The notes: generated by a model from the sequence alone, not told the origin. DNA of 64,000 bases from Chiayiivirga sp. (GCA_022647565.1 JALCLA010000001.1:1223117-1287116), one strand, 5' to 3'. Numbered from the stretch's first letter, positions 1 through 9,260 are shown. Numbers and translations are program-made.

Positions 1-228
1 TGGCGTCTGGCCGGATCGAGCGAGTTCGGGCCACGCGGGCAAAGCGTCGAGGCACTCTGGCGCCAGGTCGACAACCTGCTGTCGCGCACCCTCAGCACGC
101 GCCACGACACCGTGCTCGATGCCTTGGCCGCCGCGCGTGCCCAGGCCCGGCCGGGCGATCGCCTGCTGGTGTTCGGCTCGTTCCACACGGCGGCCACGGC
201 CTTGCGGGACCTGTCGGCAAGCGCATGA
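1..228 (+). CDS. folC: Folylpolyglutamate synthase / dihydrofolate synthase, C-terminal end (partial)
   Basis: Only the last 75 codons are in the window. The reading frame is open from base 1 and ends at TGA 226-228. The tail contains a Mur-ligase C-terminal pattern (GDRLLVFGSFHTAATAL) typical of FolC, which adds glutamate to folates and makes dihydrofolate from dihydropteroate. The gene order folC, SPOR protein, cvpA, purF is conserved in gammaproteobacteria and supports the call. The rest of the protein lies before the window. Confidence 0.85.
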   Translation, partial: WRLAGSSEFGPRGQSVEALWRQVDNLLSRTLSTRHDTVLDALAAARAQARPGDRLLVFGSFHTAATALRDLSASA

Positions 229-382
229 CCGCATGTCGCGTTCGCGGGATTGACCGCCCGGCGACACCGTGGAATGCCTTGGATTCCGTTGACTGAATCG
301 TTCACCCGACCGAACGACCTTCGGCTCCGGCTTCGATTGAGCGAGCGGACGGGCGACGTGCCGCCGGTTCAGTCGCGCCGGC

Positions 383-388
383 TATAAT
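383..388 (+). promoter_or_regulatory. Candidate -10 element (TATAAT) upstream of the SPOR gene
   Basis: A perfect TATAAT lies 32 bases before the start codon at 421, in the 192-base gap after folC. No good -35 hexamer is visible at 16-18 bases upstream, so the assignment rests on the -10 alone. It would give the SPOR-cvpA-purF genes their own transcript. Confidence 0.45.
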
Positions 389-420
389 TCGCGCGCCCTT
401 CCCCACGGTGGAACTCGCGG

Positions 421-1392
421 ATGGATTCCTCTCTGAAGCAGCGACTGGTTGGCGCCGCGGTACTGGTGGCGCTGGCGGTGATCTTCCTCCCGATGCTGGT
501 GGGAGGGCCGGAGCCGCAGACTGACGCCGTGTCGGTGCCGATCGACATCCCGACGCCGCCCGAGCGCGCATTCGAGACGCGCGAGCTGCCCCTGACGGCG
601 CCGCTTGCCGGGGCTGCTTCGTCGGTTCCGCCGGCCGACGACCCGAACCGGATCGTGACGGTCGAAGCCCAAAGCACCGCGCCGGTGGATGTCATGCCGG
701 AAAACGCGGTGGAACCGGCTCCGCTCGCGGCGGCCACGCAAGCCGCGACCGCCGCCGATGCCGCCAAGCCTCCTGCATCCGAGCCGGCGCCAACGCCAAC
801 ACCCACTGCACCTTCGGTACCGACTCCCGCCGCCGCAAGCGCGCCACCTGCGGCAACCCCAGCCGTGACTCCGGGGGGGCGCTACGTGGTGAATCTAGGC
901 AGCTACGGTACGGCGAGCAACGCCCAGACCTTGATTACCGCCCTCAAGGGGGCGGGTTTGCCGGCCTACTCCGAATCGATTGCCCTGGATGGCAAGCCGG
1001 GCCAGCGCGTGCGCCTCGGGCCATACGCGCAACGTGGCGAGGCCGAGGCGGCACGGCTGGCCGTGGGCAAGCTGCGTGCCGACCTGACCGCCAGCCTCGT
1101 GGCACTGGATGACGCGGCCAGTGCGCAGGCACCGATGGCGGTGCGGACGCCCGTGGCGTCGGGTTTCGCCGTGCAGCTCGGTGCGCTGGCGAATGAAGTC
1201 GATGCCAATGCGCTGCGCGCACGCGCCAAGAATGCCGGTTTCACCGCCTTCGTCGAGCGTGCGACCACCGAAAACGGCGTGTTGTGGCGGGTGAGGGTGG
1301 GGCCGGAGCTGCAACGCACCAACGCCGAGAAGCTCAAGACTGCCGTGGCCGCCAAGCTGGGCATCGATGGTGTGATCGTCTCGCACCCGTGA
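421..1392 (+). CDS. dedD: SPOR-domain protein, DedD-like
   Basis: A 323-residue protein with a short cytoplasmic N-terminus, one membrane helix (about residues 9-27), a long Pro/Ala-rich periplasmic linker (about 30-155) and two SPOR-like repeats (about 157-235 and 243-320). SPOR domains bind denuded glycan strands of septal peptidoglycan, so a role in cell division is expected, as for DedD. It lies between folC and cvpA, exactly where dedD lies in Escherichia coli. The family usually carries one C-terminal SPOR domain. Here a second related block (GRYVVNLGSYGTASNAQTL onward) precedes it, which is inferred from the repeated pattern VNLGSY / VQLGAL. Confidence 0.85.
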   Translation: MDSSLKQRLVGAAVLVALAVIFLPMLVGGPEPQTDAVSVPIDIPTPPERAFETRELPLTAPLAGAASSVPPADDPNRIVTVEAQSTAPVDVMPENAVEPAPLAAATQAATAADAAKPPASEPAPTPTPTAPSVPTPAAASAPPAATPAVTPGGRYVVNLGSYGTASNAQTLITALKGAGLPAYSESIALDGKPGQRVRLGPYAQRGEAEAARLAVGKLRADLTASLVALDDAASAQAPMAVRTPVASGFAVQLGALANEVDANALRARAKNAGFTAFVERATTENGVLWRVRVGPELQRTNAEKLKTAVAAKLGIDGVIVSHP

Positions 1393-1522
1393 CGAGGGCG
1401 AGCTGCAAGCTTCCGGCTGTCGTCCCGCCGCCGGCAGGGTCTTGTGCCATCGAGCGAACGCAGATGCATCGGATCGACGTGTATTCCCGCGTGATCCGGG
1501 GGCAGCGTCGCATGTTCTCGCG

Positions 1523-2086
1523 ATGAATTGGCTCGATCTCGCCCTGCTCGGTCTGGTCGGGCTTTCGGCCCTGATCGGCTTGTGGCGTGGCTTCGTGGTC
1601 GAGGTGATGTCGCTGGCGGTATGGGTGGCTGCATTCTGGCTGGCCTTTGCCTTCGGTGACGACGCGGCGGGGCTGTTCGAATCCACGGTGCAGGCAGCTG
1701 GCGCGCGGCTGTTCCTCGGCTACGCGATGCTGTTCATCGCGGCTTTGCTTGTTGGCGGACTGGCGACGTGGCTGATGGGCAAGCTGGTCAAGAGCACCGG
1801 ACTCTCCGGTACGGATCGGTTGCTGGGACTCGGGTTCGGGCTGATGCGTGGCGTGGCCCTGGCTTGCGTCGGCGTGCTGCTGTTCGGGTTCACGCCGCTG
1901 CCGCAGGCGGCGCAGTGGCGCGAATCGCAGCTGCTGCCCGGGTTCCAGCGCGGCGCCGAGTGGCTGCGCACCTGGCTGCCGCAGGCCGTGGCCGAGCACA
2001 TCCGCTTCCGGATGCCGGAACTGCCGGCAGCGGACGCGACGCAAGCCGCGGTTCAGGCGACAATGGCGCCTTCGGAACAGGAGTAA
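1523..2086 (+). CDS. cvpA: CvpA family membrane protein
   Basis: A 187-residue inner-membrane protein with four hydrophobic segments (about 3-20, 25-47, 66-88, 104-124) and an amphipathic C-terminal tail. CvpA was named for colicin V production and is linked to envelope homeostasis; its precise activity is not settled. It ends six bases before purF, the usual arrangement. I chose ATG 1523 (MNWLDLALL) because the family begins with this sequence; the frame stays open 27 codons further upstream but that stretch is not hydrophobic or family-like. Confidence 0.88.
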   Translation: MNWLDLALLGLVGLSALIGLWRGFVVEVMSLAVWVAAFWLAFAFGDDAAGLFESTVQAAGARLFLGYAMLFIAALLVGGLATWLMGKLVKSTGLSGTDRLLGLGFGLMRGVALACVGVLLFGFTPLPQAAQWRESQLLPGFQRGAEWLRTWLPQAVAEHIRFRMPELPAADATQAAVQATMAPSEQE

Positions 2087-2092
2087 GCGTCC

Positions 2093-3565
2093 ATGTGCGG
2101 CATCATCGGCATCGTGGGCACGAGTGAAGTGGCGGCCGCCCTCTACGACGGCCTCACCGTGTTGCAGCATCGCGGCCAGGATGCCGCCGGCATCGCCACC
2201 GTGGATGGCGCGCGCATCCGTGTGCACAAGGGCAACGGCCTGGTGAAAGACGTGTTCGACGAGCCGCAGATGCGGCTGCTGAGCGGGCGCGTCGGCATCG
2301 GGCATTGCCGCTATCCGACCGCCGGTTCTGCCGGTGCCGACGAGGCCCAGCCGTTCTACGTGAATTCCCCGTACGGCATCGCGCTGGCGCACAACGGCAA
2401 CCTGATCAACACCGATGCCTTGCGGCGCGAGGTGTTCGAACAGGACAAACGCAACGTCAACACCGAGTCCGACTCGGAAGTGCTGCTGAACGTGCTGGCG
2501 CACGAACTGGGCGTGCAGGGCCCGCTCACGCCCGATTCCGTGTTCCGCGCGATCGAAGGCGTGCATCGTCGTTGCCGCGGAGGCTACGCGATCGTCGCCA
2601 CCGTGCTGGGCCTGGGGCTGGTCGCCTTCCGCGACCCGCACGGCATCCGGCCGCTGGTGCTGGGCAAGCGCGAAACCGAGGCCGGAGTCGAGTACGCAGT
2701 CGTTTCGGAAAGCGTGGCGCTCGACCTGCTCGGCTTCACCCGGTTGCGTGACGTGTTGCCGGGCGAGGCTGTGGTGGTCACGGCGCGTGGCGAACTGTTC
2801 TCTCAGATCTGCGCGCCGCCGGCGCAGCACGCGCCCTGCATTTTCGAGTACGTGTACTTCGCGCGTCCCGACTCGATGATCGAGAACGTCTCGGTGCACA
2901 AGGCGCGCATGCGCATGGGCGTGAAACTGGGCGAGAAGATCCTGCGACTGCGCCCCGACCACGACATCGACACGGTGATCCCGATCCCCGATTCCTCGCG
3001 CGACTCGGCGCTGGAAGTGGCCAACACGCTCGGCGTGAAGTACCGCGAAGGCTTCGTCAAGAACCGTTATGTCGGGCGCACCTTCATCATGCCGGGGCAG
3101 AGCGAGCGGGTGAAATCGGTGCGGCGCAAGCTCAATGCCATTCCACTCGAATTCCGCAACCGGGTGGTGCTGCTGGTGGACGATTCCATCGTGCGCGGCA
3201 CGACCTCGCAGCAGATCGTGCAGATGGCCTACGAGGCCGGCGCGAAGAAGGTGTACCTGGCCTCCGCCGCGCCGCCGGTGCGCTATCCGAACATTTACGG
3301 CATCGACATGCCCTCGGCCACCGAACTCGTGGCTCACGAGCGCAGCGACGAGGACATCCAGAAGCTGCTCGGTTGCGACTGGCTCATCTACCAGGATCTG
3401 GCCGATCTGGAATGGGCGGTGGCCGAAGGCAACGACGCGCTCACCCGGTTCGACACGTCTTGTTTCACCGGCGACTACGTCACCGGCATCGAACCGGACT
3501 ATTTCGAGCGCCTGCAACGCACCCGTTCCGACGCCGCCAAGCGCGAGCGGCGGCGCGCGTCCTAG
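2093..3565 (+). CDS. purF: Amidophosphoribosyltransferase
   Basis: First enzyme of de novo purine synthesis: converts PRPP and glutamine to 5-phosphoribosylamine. The 490-residue length fits the gammaproteobacterial form. The N-terminal nucleophile cysteine follows the initiator Met (MCGIIGIVG), the glutaminase domain contains HRGQDAAG, and the phosphoribosyltransferase domain has the PRPP loop [13 protein letters not shown] near residues 361-373. It is coupled to cvpA by a six-base gap. There is no Cys-rich propeptide, as expected for the E. coli-type enzyme. Confidence 0.97.
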   Translation: MCGIIGIVGTSEVAAALYDGLTVLQHRGQDAAGIATVDGARIRVHKGNGLVKDVFDEPQMRLLSGRVGIGHCRYPTAGSAGADEAQPFYVNSPYGIALAHNGNLINTDALRREVFEQDKRNVNTESDSEVLLNVLAHELGVQGPLTPDSVFRAIEGVHRRCRGGYAIVATVLGLGLVAFRDPHGIRPLVLGKRETEAGVEYAVVSESVALDLLGFTRLRDVLPGEAVVVTARGELFSQICAPPAQHAPCIFEYVYFARPDSMIENVSVHKARMRMGVKLGEKILRLRPDHDIDTVIPIPDSSRDSALEVANTLGVKYREGFVKNRYVGRTFIMPGQSERVKSVRRKLNAIPLEFRNRVVLLVDDSIVRGTTSQQIVQMAYEAGAKKVYLASAAPPVRYPNIYGIDMPSATELVAHERSDEDIQKLLGCDWLIYQDLADLEWAVAEGNDALTRFDTSCFTGDYVTGIEPDYFERLQRTRSDAAKRERRRAS

Positions 3566-3575
3566 GCGCGGGCGC

Positions 3576-4403
3576 ATGGACGCGTCCGGCATGCCCGAGG
3601 ATGTGCACGCTGCGGCACGGCGCTGCCTGGAAACGCGCGATCCGGCGCTCAAGGCTGCGCTCGCCCAGACGCTGCAGCACGAGATCGGCCACGGCCGGCT
3701 GCCGGTGTGCGCAAGTCAGGCCGATGGCGAACCCGCGCTGCGAGTCGGTCGGCCCGAGCGACCGGAGTTGGTTGCTCCGCGCGCGCTGGCCCAGCGTGGG
3801 CTGGGCAGCGAAGCCGGCCGAGCCGGTTTCTTGCACGCGATCGCGCACATCGAGTTCAACGCGATCAACCTGGCCTGCGATGCGGTCTGGCGCTTTCGTG
3901 GCCTGCCGCCGCCGTTCTATCGCGATTGGGCGGCCGTCGCGGCGGACGAGGCACGGCATTTCACCTTGCTGCGCGCGCGGCTGAACGACCTCGGCCACGA
4001 CTATGGCGATTTTCCCGCCCACAACGGCTTGTGGGAGATGGCCGAGAAGACCGCGCATTCCTGCCTTGCGCGCATGGCCCTGGTGCCGCGCGTGCTGGAG
4101 GCGCGCGGCCTCGACGTGACTCCGGCGATGATCGGCAAGCTGCGTCACCTTGGCGACGCGCGCAGCGCCGAGATCCTCGAACTGATCCTGCGCGAGGAAG
4201 TCGCGCACGTCGCCGCCGGGTCGCACTGGTTCCGCTGGTGCTGCGAGCGCGAAGGCGTGGATCCGCGCACCACCTTCGACGCGCTGCTGCGCGAACACGC
4301 GCGCAACGTGCTGCGCCCGCCGTTCAACCTGCCTGCGCGGCGCGCCGCGGGCTTCGATCCGGACGAACTCGACGCGCTGCAGGCGCTGGCAGGCGCGGCA
4401 TGA
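3576..4403 (+). CDS. DUF455 ferritin-like domain protein
   Basis: A 275-residue protein of the DUF455 family, a ferritin-like four-helix fold with a predicted di-metal centre. Likely ligands are in HIEFNAINLACD (about residues 93-104), DEARHF (about 126-131) and REEVAHVAAGSHWF (about 206-219). Some members are described as tRNA- or rRNA-modifying hydroxylase-like proteins, but no substrate can be read from the sequence. The start ATG 3576 lies ten bases after the purF stop; the frame extends upstream only inside purF. The last codon overlaps the next gene by ATGA, so the two are probably translated together. Confidence 0.75.
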   Translation: MDASGMPEDVHAAARRCLETRDPALKAALAQTLQHEIGHGRLPVCASQADGEPALRVGRPERPELVAPRALAQRGLGSEAGRAGFLHAIAHIEFNAINLACDAVWRFRGLPPPFYRDWAAVAADEARHFTLLRARLNDLGHDYGDFPAHNGLWEMAEKTAHSCLARMALVPRVLEARGLDVTPAMIGKLRHLGDARSAEILELILREEVAHVAAGSHWFRWCCEREGVDPRTTFDALLREHARNVLRPPFNLPARRAAGFDPDELDALQALAGAA

Positions 4404-5584
4404 GCTCGTCGTTCGGGCGCATCGGTTTACTGGTTGCATTGCTGCTGGTGGCGGCGGCCTTGCTTCTGTTTGCGTTTGCCTGGCCCGGTGTCGGCGCGCC
4501 GTGGCGCGCCGCTGCGACGCTGGAACTCGAGCCGTCGCAGTTCCTGTCCGGCGGTGGCCCGCAGCCGCGCCGCGGCGAGGCCTTGCGCATCGAGGTGCCT
4601 GCCGGGCTTGGCGTGATCGATACGCGCCAGGCGCTGTCGATCCCCGATGCGGCGGCGTTTCGCTACTTTGCCTTCGACGCCGCGGTCGATTCGGCGATGC
4701 AGTTGTTTCTGGTGTGGCAGGGCAGCGAAGGGCCGGGTCGGGCGCCCTTGCCGCGCACACCCTCGAATGCGGCCACGCTCGACCTGTCGCGCATCGCGGG
4801 GTGGAAGGGGCGGATCGACCAGATCGGAATCCAGGCGGTACCCGCCGACTACCTGCCGGCGGCGGCCCTGCCCGCGGTGACGCTGGAGTTGCGCGCAGCA
4901 CGTCTGGAGTCCGTGAACCTGCGCGCGGCATTCGATGAGCTGGCAACGCAATGGCTGGCGTACCGACCCTGGACTGGCCGATCCAACAACACCGGCGGCA
5001 GCGAACTGGCCGGCGGCGTCGGGCCTTCGCTCACCGCGGAGATCGCGTTGCTTCTGCTCGCCAGCCTGCCGTTCTTGCGGCTGGTGCTCGGTGCCGTGAC
5101 GTGGCGTGTCGCGGCGCAAGGCGCGGTCTTGCTGGCCGGTGGCCTGCTCGCCTTGTGGCAGGTCGCGCAACTGGGCGCGCGCGCGCAAGTGGCGCATCGG
5201 GCGGAGAGCCTGGTTCAAGCGCATCCGGGAATGGCGCTGTCGGCGCAGCCGTCGCTCGCGTCGGCAACGGATGCCCTGTCGCGGCAGATCGAGCAGGACG
5301 ACTGGCAGCCTCGGGTGCTCACGTTCGGAGCGGGGCGGTTCCTCGCCGAATATCCGGCCTGGCTGCTGCGTCGCTTCGACGTGGCGAGCCTGGCGGCACC
5401 CGAACACTTGCCCCCGCAGGCATCCTTGCAGGAATCCTTGCTGGTGTTGGTGGGTGCCGGCGACTGGCGCTACGCGGCAGATCGTCGTGAACTCACCCTC
5501 GGCACACAGACCCGCACTGCGGATCTGTACTTCGATGCGGGCCTGCTGAGAGCCTACTACTTCGATGCCGGGGATGCGCCATGA
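4400..5584 (+). CDS. Unrecognised membrane protein, partner of the downstream polytopic protein
   Basis: A 394-residue protein I do not recognise. It has an N-terminal hydrophobic segment (about 8-28, possibly a signal anchor), a periplasmic-like domain of about 170 residues, two or three hydrophobic segments near 213-265, and a hydrophilic C-terminal domain. The first domain has a beta-rich look (TLELEPSQFLSGGGP, LFLVWQGSEGP). It overlaps both neighbours by ATGA, so it belongs to a translationally coupled pair with the polytopic protein after it. A role in surface carbohydrate assembly is only an inference from the neighbouring glycosyltransferases. Confidence 0.6.
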   Translation: MSSSFGRIGLLVALLLVAAALLLFAFAWPGVGAPWRAAATLELEPSQFLSGGGPQPRRGEALRIEVPAGLGVIDTRQALSIPDAAAFRYFAFDAAVDSAMQLFLVWQGSEGPGRAPLPRTPSNAATLDLSRIAGWKGRIDQIGIQAVPADYLPAAALPAVTLELRAARLESVNLRAAFDELATQWLAYRPWTGRSNNTGGSELAGGVGPSLTAEIALLLLASLPFLRLVLGAVTWRVAAQGAVLLAGGLLALWQVAQLGARAQVAHRAESLVQAHPGMALSAQPSLASATDALSRQIEQDDWQPRVLTFGAGRFLAEYPAWLLRRFDVASLAAPEHLPPQASLQESLLVLVGAGDWRYAADRRELTLGTQTRTADLYFDAGLLRAYYFDAGDAP

Positions 5585-7011
5585 GCCTGCTCTGGGTCGC
5601 GGTCGCACTGATGCTGCCCATGCTGGGCGGATCGGCGGTGTGGTGTGCTCTGGTCGGTCGCCCGCGGGGAACGTTTGGCTGGAGCGCGGCCCTCGGCAGC
5701 GGGTGGTTGGTTGGCTCCGTCGCGTGGGGCGGAATCCTGACCTTCTTCGATGCGGTATCCACACCCGATCTTTTCTTCCGGACCGCGCCGTGGCTCGCGG
5801 GGTTCGTGCTGGTGGCGGCTTGCGCAGCCTGGCGCTGGGCGCCGGCTCCGATGGAAGACCTTTCCGCAGGCCAAGCCCGACCCACGAGGTTCGAGCGGCT
5901 GACTGTGGCGGCGGCAGGGTTGGTGTTGCTGGTCGCGGCGGTGGCGATCTGGATGCAGGCCACGAGCCTGCCCACCTTGACGTGGGATGCCTGGAACGCC
6001 TGGCTCGCCAAATCCAAGGCCTGGTACTACGCCGGACAGTTCCTGCCGGTGCGCGGGTTCGATGATTGGCTGCAAGCCTCGCCCGGCAGTGCGATCACCA
6101 CGACGGCCTGGGTCTATCCCGAGGCCTTGCCGCGCTACGTGTCATGGGTGGTGAGCGCTGCCGGAACCTGGAGCGATGCCGCGGCCCAGAGTCCCTGGCC
6201 GGCCGCGTGGATGGCACTGGGCCTGTCGTGCTTCGGCCTGCTCGGTCTGGCCGGCTGCCGCACGAGCGTCGCCGCTGTGGCGACGACCGCCTTGCTGACC
6301 TTGCCCCTGATCACCGCGCACGCCTCGCTGGCGGGCTACATGGATCTGTGGCTCGCGGCCATGCTCATGCTCGCGGGTTCCCATTGGCTGCGTTGGCATC
6401 GTTCCCGTTTCTGGCGCGACGCCGTGTTCGCCGTGCTGTGTGCCGGGCTGCTGCCCGCGATCAAGCCCGAGGGTGCGATCTGGTTGCTGTGCCTGTCGGC
6501 AGCCACCGTGCTGGTGCTGCTCCCGCGTTGGTTGCGCTGGGGCATGGTGTTGCTCGGACCGCTACTGTGGGCCGCCGCCTTGCCCTTCGGTGGCCTGCGC
6601 GTGCCCTTGCCGGGGCTGGGTTGGCTGCGTCTGGGCTGGGGTGAAGTGGAGATTCCGACTCGCGGCGTGATGTCGCTGGAGTGGCATCCGGTGCTGGACG
6701 AGGTGGCGGAAACCTTGTTCCTGATGCCGAACTGGTCCCTGTTCTGGTATCTCGCGCCGCTGATCGTCCTGCTGCGCTGGCGCGAACTGCGCCGCCTGCC
6801 GGCCTTGGCGGGTCTGGGCTGGTTCCTGACCTTTGGCTACGCCTTCCTGTGCCTTCTGTTCTTCTTCACCGACGCCGCTGCCTGGGCCGAAAATCTCACC
6901 AGCATCAATCGTGTGCTGATGCACATCGTGCCGATCACACTGGTCTGGCTCACCTTGCTGTGGGCGGGTCCGACAGTACCTCGCGATACAGCGCCGTCCA
7001 CTGCCGCGTGA
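5581..7011 (+). CDS. Polytopic membrane protein, possibly a GT-C type glycosyltransferase or O-antigen ligase-like protein
   Basis: A 476-residue protein with about ten to twelve hydrophobic segments spread over its whole length. A large periplasmic loop near residues 130-185 carries WDAWNAWLAKSKAWYY and an aromatic-rich stretch, which resembles the acceptor-facing loops of GT-C enzymes that use lipid-linked sugars. No signature proves this. It starts within the stop codon of the preceding membrane protein, and its last 62 bases overlap the convergent glycosyltransferase gene on the other strand. Confidence 0.55.
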   Translation: MSLLWVAVALMLPMLGGSAVWCALVGRPRGTFGWSAALGSGWLVGSVAWGGILTFFDAVSTPDLFFRTAPWLAGFVLVAACAAWRWAPAPMEDLSAGQARPTRFERLTVAAAGLVLLVAAVAIWMQATSLPTLTWDAWNAWLAKSKAWYYAGQFLPVRGFDDWLQASPGSAITTTAWVYPEALPRYVSWVVSAAGTWSDAAAQSPWPAAWMALGLSCFGLLGLAGCRTSVAAVATTALLTLPLITAHASLAGYMDLWLAAMLMLAGSHWLRWHRSRFWRDAVFAVLCAGLLPAIKPEGAIWLLCLSAATVLVLLPRWLRWGMVLLGPLLWAAALPFGGLRVPLPGLGWLRLGWGEVEIPTRGVMSLEWHPVLDEVAETLFLMPNWSLFWYLAPLIVLLRWRELRRLPALAGLGWFLTFGYAFLCLLFFFTDAAAWAENLTSINRVLMHIVPITLVWLTLLWAGPTVPRDTAPSTAA

Positions 7012-8101
7012 CCGCGTCGATGCGGTAGTGGTGTTCGAATCGATCACGGCCGGCGGCGCCCAGTGCAGCGCGGAGAGACGCATCCGCCGCCAGGCCTCGC
7101 AGCGCAACGGCCAGTGCGGTGGCATCGCGCGGCGGCACTTTCAATCCGGTTTCACCGTCCACCACCACGGTGCCGACGCCCGAGCCGGGGATATCCGAGG
7201 CGAGTACCGGCTTGCCGGCGCGCATCGCCTCCAGCAGCACCAGGCCGAAGGCTTCGGCACGATCCACCGAGGGCAGGCAGAACAGGTCGCAGGCCCGGTA
7301 CGCGGCTTCCAGCGTGGCATCGTCCAGGTGTCCGGCTAGGCGCACGCGCGACCTCAGACCGAGATCGGTGATGCGTGATTCCAGGGCGCGACGCTGCTCG
7401 CCTTCTCCCACCAGCAACAGGCTGGCCTCCGGTACCTGCGCGAGCGCATCGAGCAGCACATCGAAACCCTTGTAGTAGCTCAGTCGCCCCACGGCGAGCA
7501 GGCGCAAGCCGGCGCCGGGCCAGAGCGGAGCCGGGCCCGCCGCACCGGCTTCCGGCATGCCGAGTGGAATGACCCGGCAACGCGCTTGCCATGGAGCCAA
7601 CGCCCGGCTCGCAGCAAGATAGGCCGGTGACGTGGCCACGATGCGCGCCGCGCGAGCATTCAAGGCGTGCTCGAAACGGCGATACACCGGATAGCCCAGG
7701 CGCAGGCCGAGTTGGCGGCTGTCGTCGGGGATGTCCGCATGCCAATGCACGACCCACGGCAGGCGTCGCGACGCGCGCGACAGCAAGGCCCAGTAGGCAG
7801 ACGGGTTCGGAACATGCAGGTGCAGCAGATCGGGTTTGAACTCGCGCAATGCGCGACCCAAATGCACGGGCCAGGACGGACTGATCGGCACGAACACCGC
7901 CTGTCCCCAGCAGGGCAGCGCCTGCACCGCGACGCCCTGCGGGTCGCGGCGGCGATAGCCACGCAGATCACCCGGCGCGGCGTGCACCAGGGCGGCCACG
8001 TCCAGGCCCGATTGCACCTGGGCTGCGGCAAGGTCCGCGAGATGGCGTTCGACGCCACCGGCATGCGGTGGGTAGAACTTGCCCAGATGCAGGATGCGCA
8101 A
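6950..8101 (-). CDS. Glycosyltransferase family 4 (group 1)
   Basis: A 383-residue GT-B enzyme. The N-terminus MRILHLGKFYPPHAGGVE and the C-terminal EX7E motif (EAFGLVLLE) with nearby RAEAF are diagnostic of retaining GT4 enzymes that use nucleotide sugars. The start is a TTG at 8101, chosen because it gives the canonical MRILHLGKFYPP start, three bases after the stop of the DUF2304 gene. It is the last gene of a three-gene operon. Its 3' end overlaps the convergent membrane-protein gene by 62 bases. The sugar and acceptor cannot be deduced. Confidence 0.85.
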   Translation of the reverse strand: MRILHLGKFYPPHAGGVERHLADLAAAQVQSGLDVAALVHAAPGDLRGYRRRDPQGVAVQALPCWGQAVFVPISPSWPVHLGRALREFKPDLLHLHVPNPSAYWALLSRASRRLPWVVHWHADIPDDSRQLGLRLGYPVYRRFEHALNARAARIVATSPAYLAASRALAPWQARCRVIPLGMPEAGAAGPAPLWPGAGLRLLAVGRLSYYKGFDVLLDALAQVPEASLLLVGEGEQRRALESRITDLGLRSRVRLAGHLDDATLEAAYRACDLFCLPSVDRAEAFGLVLLEAMRAGKPVLASDIPGSGVGTVVVDGETGLKVPPRDATALAVALRGLAADASLRAALGAAGRDRFEHHYRIDAVTRQWTALYREVLSDPPTAR

Positions 8102-8103
8102 GG

Positions 8104-8523
8104 TCAGGTCGATCGGGTCTCGGGAACGGATGGCGGGTGCGCCGCGGGCGCGGCGTCGCGCCGCGCGTCGGCCTCGCGCTCCTCGCGCAACTGCTTCAAT
8201 TCCAGTTCGAGGAGCGCCACCTTCTGCAGCAGCCGCCGCAGGCGACGTTCGCGCCGGGTCACGTCCACGTCCACGCCCAGCAGCTTCAACAGGATCGCGA
8301 CGATTGCCACCATGGCCAGCAACATCGGTGGGTAAGCCACGCCGAGGCGCACCCCGATCCAGTCCACGATGGCGGGGTAGAAACCCACTGCCAGCGCCGC
8401 CAGCGCAATCGCCAGCCACCACAGTGCGTAACTGCCATGCAGGTGGTCGCGCCGCACCAACCAGAGGATGCCCAGCGCCAGCACCACGCCGAGCGCCACC
8501 GAGGTGAGGTAATAGGAGGTCAT
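8104..8523 (-). CDS. DUF2304 membrane protein
   Basis: A 139-residue protein with three hydrophobic segments (about 4-20, 29-47, 57-74) followed by a basic, charged coiled-coil-like tail (RRLLQKVALLELELKQLREEREAD). This is the DUF2304 layout, a family commonly placed next to GT2 and GT4 enzymes in surface polysaccharide or protein-glycosylation clusters. Its start overlaps the GT2 stop by ATGA and its stop is two bases from the GT4 start, so the three genes are one operon. Membrane recruitment of the neighbouring enzymes is an inference. Confidence 0.75.
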   Translation of the reverse strand: MTSYYLTSVALGVVLALGILWLVRRDHLHGSYALWWLAIALAALAVGFYPAIVDWIGVRLGVAYPPMLLAMVAIVAILLKLLGVDVDVTRRERRLRRLLQKVALLELELKQLREEREADARRDAAPAAHPPSVPETRST

Positions 8524-9260
8524 TGCGCGGAGTGGTTTGCCGGCATCGGGCGCGGCCCGCCAAACCGGCCGATGCGCGCGATGCACAGCAGGGTGGTCTG
8601 GGCCATGTAGCGCGCCACCGTCCACCAGGACGAAAACACGCGCGACTGACCAACGCTACGGGGGTGCATCGTCACCGGAACCTCATGCACGGACAGCCCG
8701 TATTTTCGCAGAAGCAGCAAGACGCCGACATCCTGATAGTCGAGCAAGGTGGCTTCAGCCGAGGCCAGCACCTGCAGGGCTCGCGGTCCGTACACCCGTA
8801 GCCCGGAGGTGAGGTCCTCCACCCCGAGCCCGGTAATGGTGCGAAACCAGGCCCAGGCCAGGCGCTTCGGCCCGCTGAGGCGTTCGGGAAAGGTGCCGAT
8901 GACCACATCGGCACCGGTTTGCTGCTGCGCAGCAAGCAAAGCCGGCACCGATTCGGGTTCGTGCTGCCCATCGGCATCGAGGGTCACGACGATTTCGTAA
9001 CCGTGGCGTCGGGCAAACCGGAAGCCCGTCTGGGTTGCGCCCCAGGCCCCGATTTGCTGGCTCAATTCAATAACTTGCGCGCCTGCGGCCCGAGCTTCGC
9101 GCGCGGTATGGTCGGTGCTGGCATCGGAAACCACCACGCAATCGACCCGGGTGCAAGCCGCTAGCCGTGTCAGCACGTCCGCCACGGTGGCGGCCTCGTT
9201 GTGGGCTGGCAACACAGCCAGCACAGGCCTTCGGAACGACGCGGCAGAAGGGGGCGACAC
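8520..9260 (-). CDS. Glycosyltransferase family 2
   Basis: A GT-A enzyme of about 246 residues, with the nucleotide-binding N-terminus LAVLPAHNEAATVADVL, the block VVVSDASTDHT and the metal-binding DADGQH. It looks like the DPM1/polyisoprenyl-phosphate sugar transferase subgroup, which loads sugars on lipid carriers, but this is not certain. I placed the start at GTG 9260 because the conserved domain begins a few residues later; a GTG at 9338 in the same frame would add 26 residues that do not look family-like. First gene of the GT2-DUF2304-GT4 operon. Confidence 0.82.
   Translation of the reverse strand: MSPPSAASFRRPVLAVLPAHNEAATVADVLTRLAACTRVDCVVVSDASTDHTAREARAAGAQVIELSQQIGAWGATQTGFRFARRHGYEIVVTLDADGQHEPESVPALLAAQQQTGADVVIGTFPERLSGPKRLAWAWFRTITGLGVEDLTSGLRVYGPRALQVLASAEATLLDYQDVGVLLLLRKYGLSVHEVPVTMHPRSVGQSRVFSSWWTVARYMAQTTLLCIARIGRFGGPRPMPANHSAQ

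Noticed and set aside
1334..3652. A 772-codon minus-strand open frame opposite cvpA and purF
   Set aside because: It is a shadow of GC-rich codon bias; its translation is His/Arg/Gln-rich without any domain, while the plus strand encodes well-known proteins.
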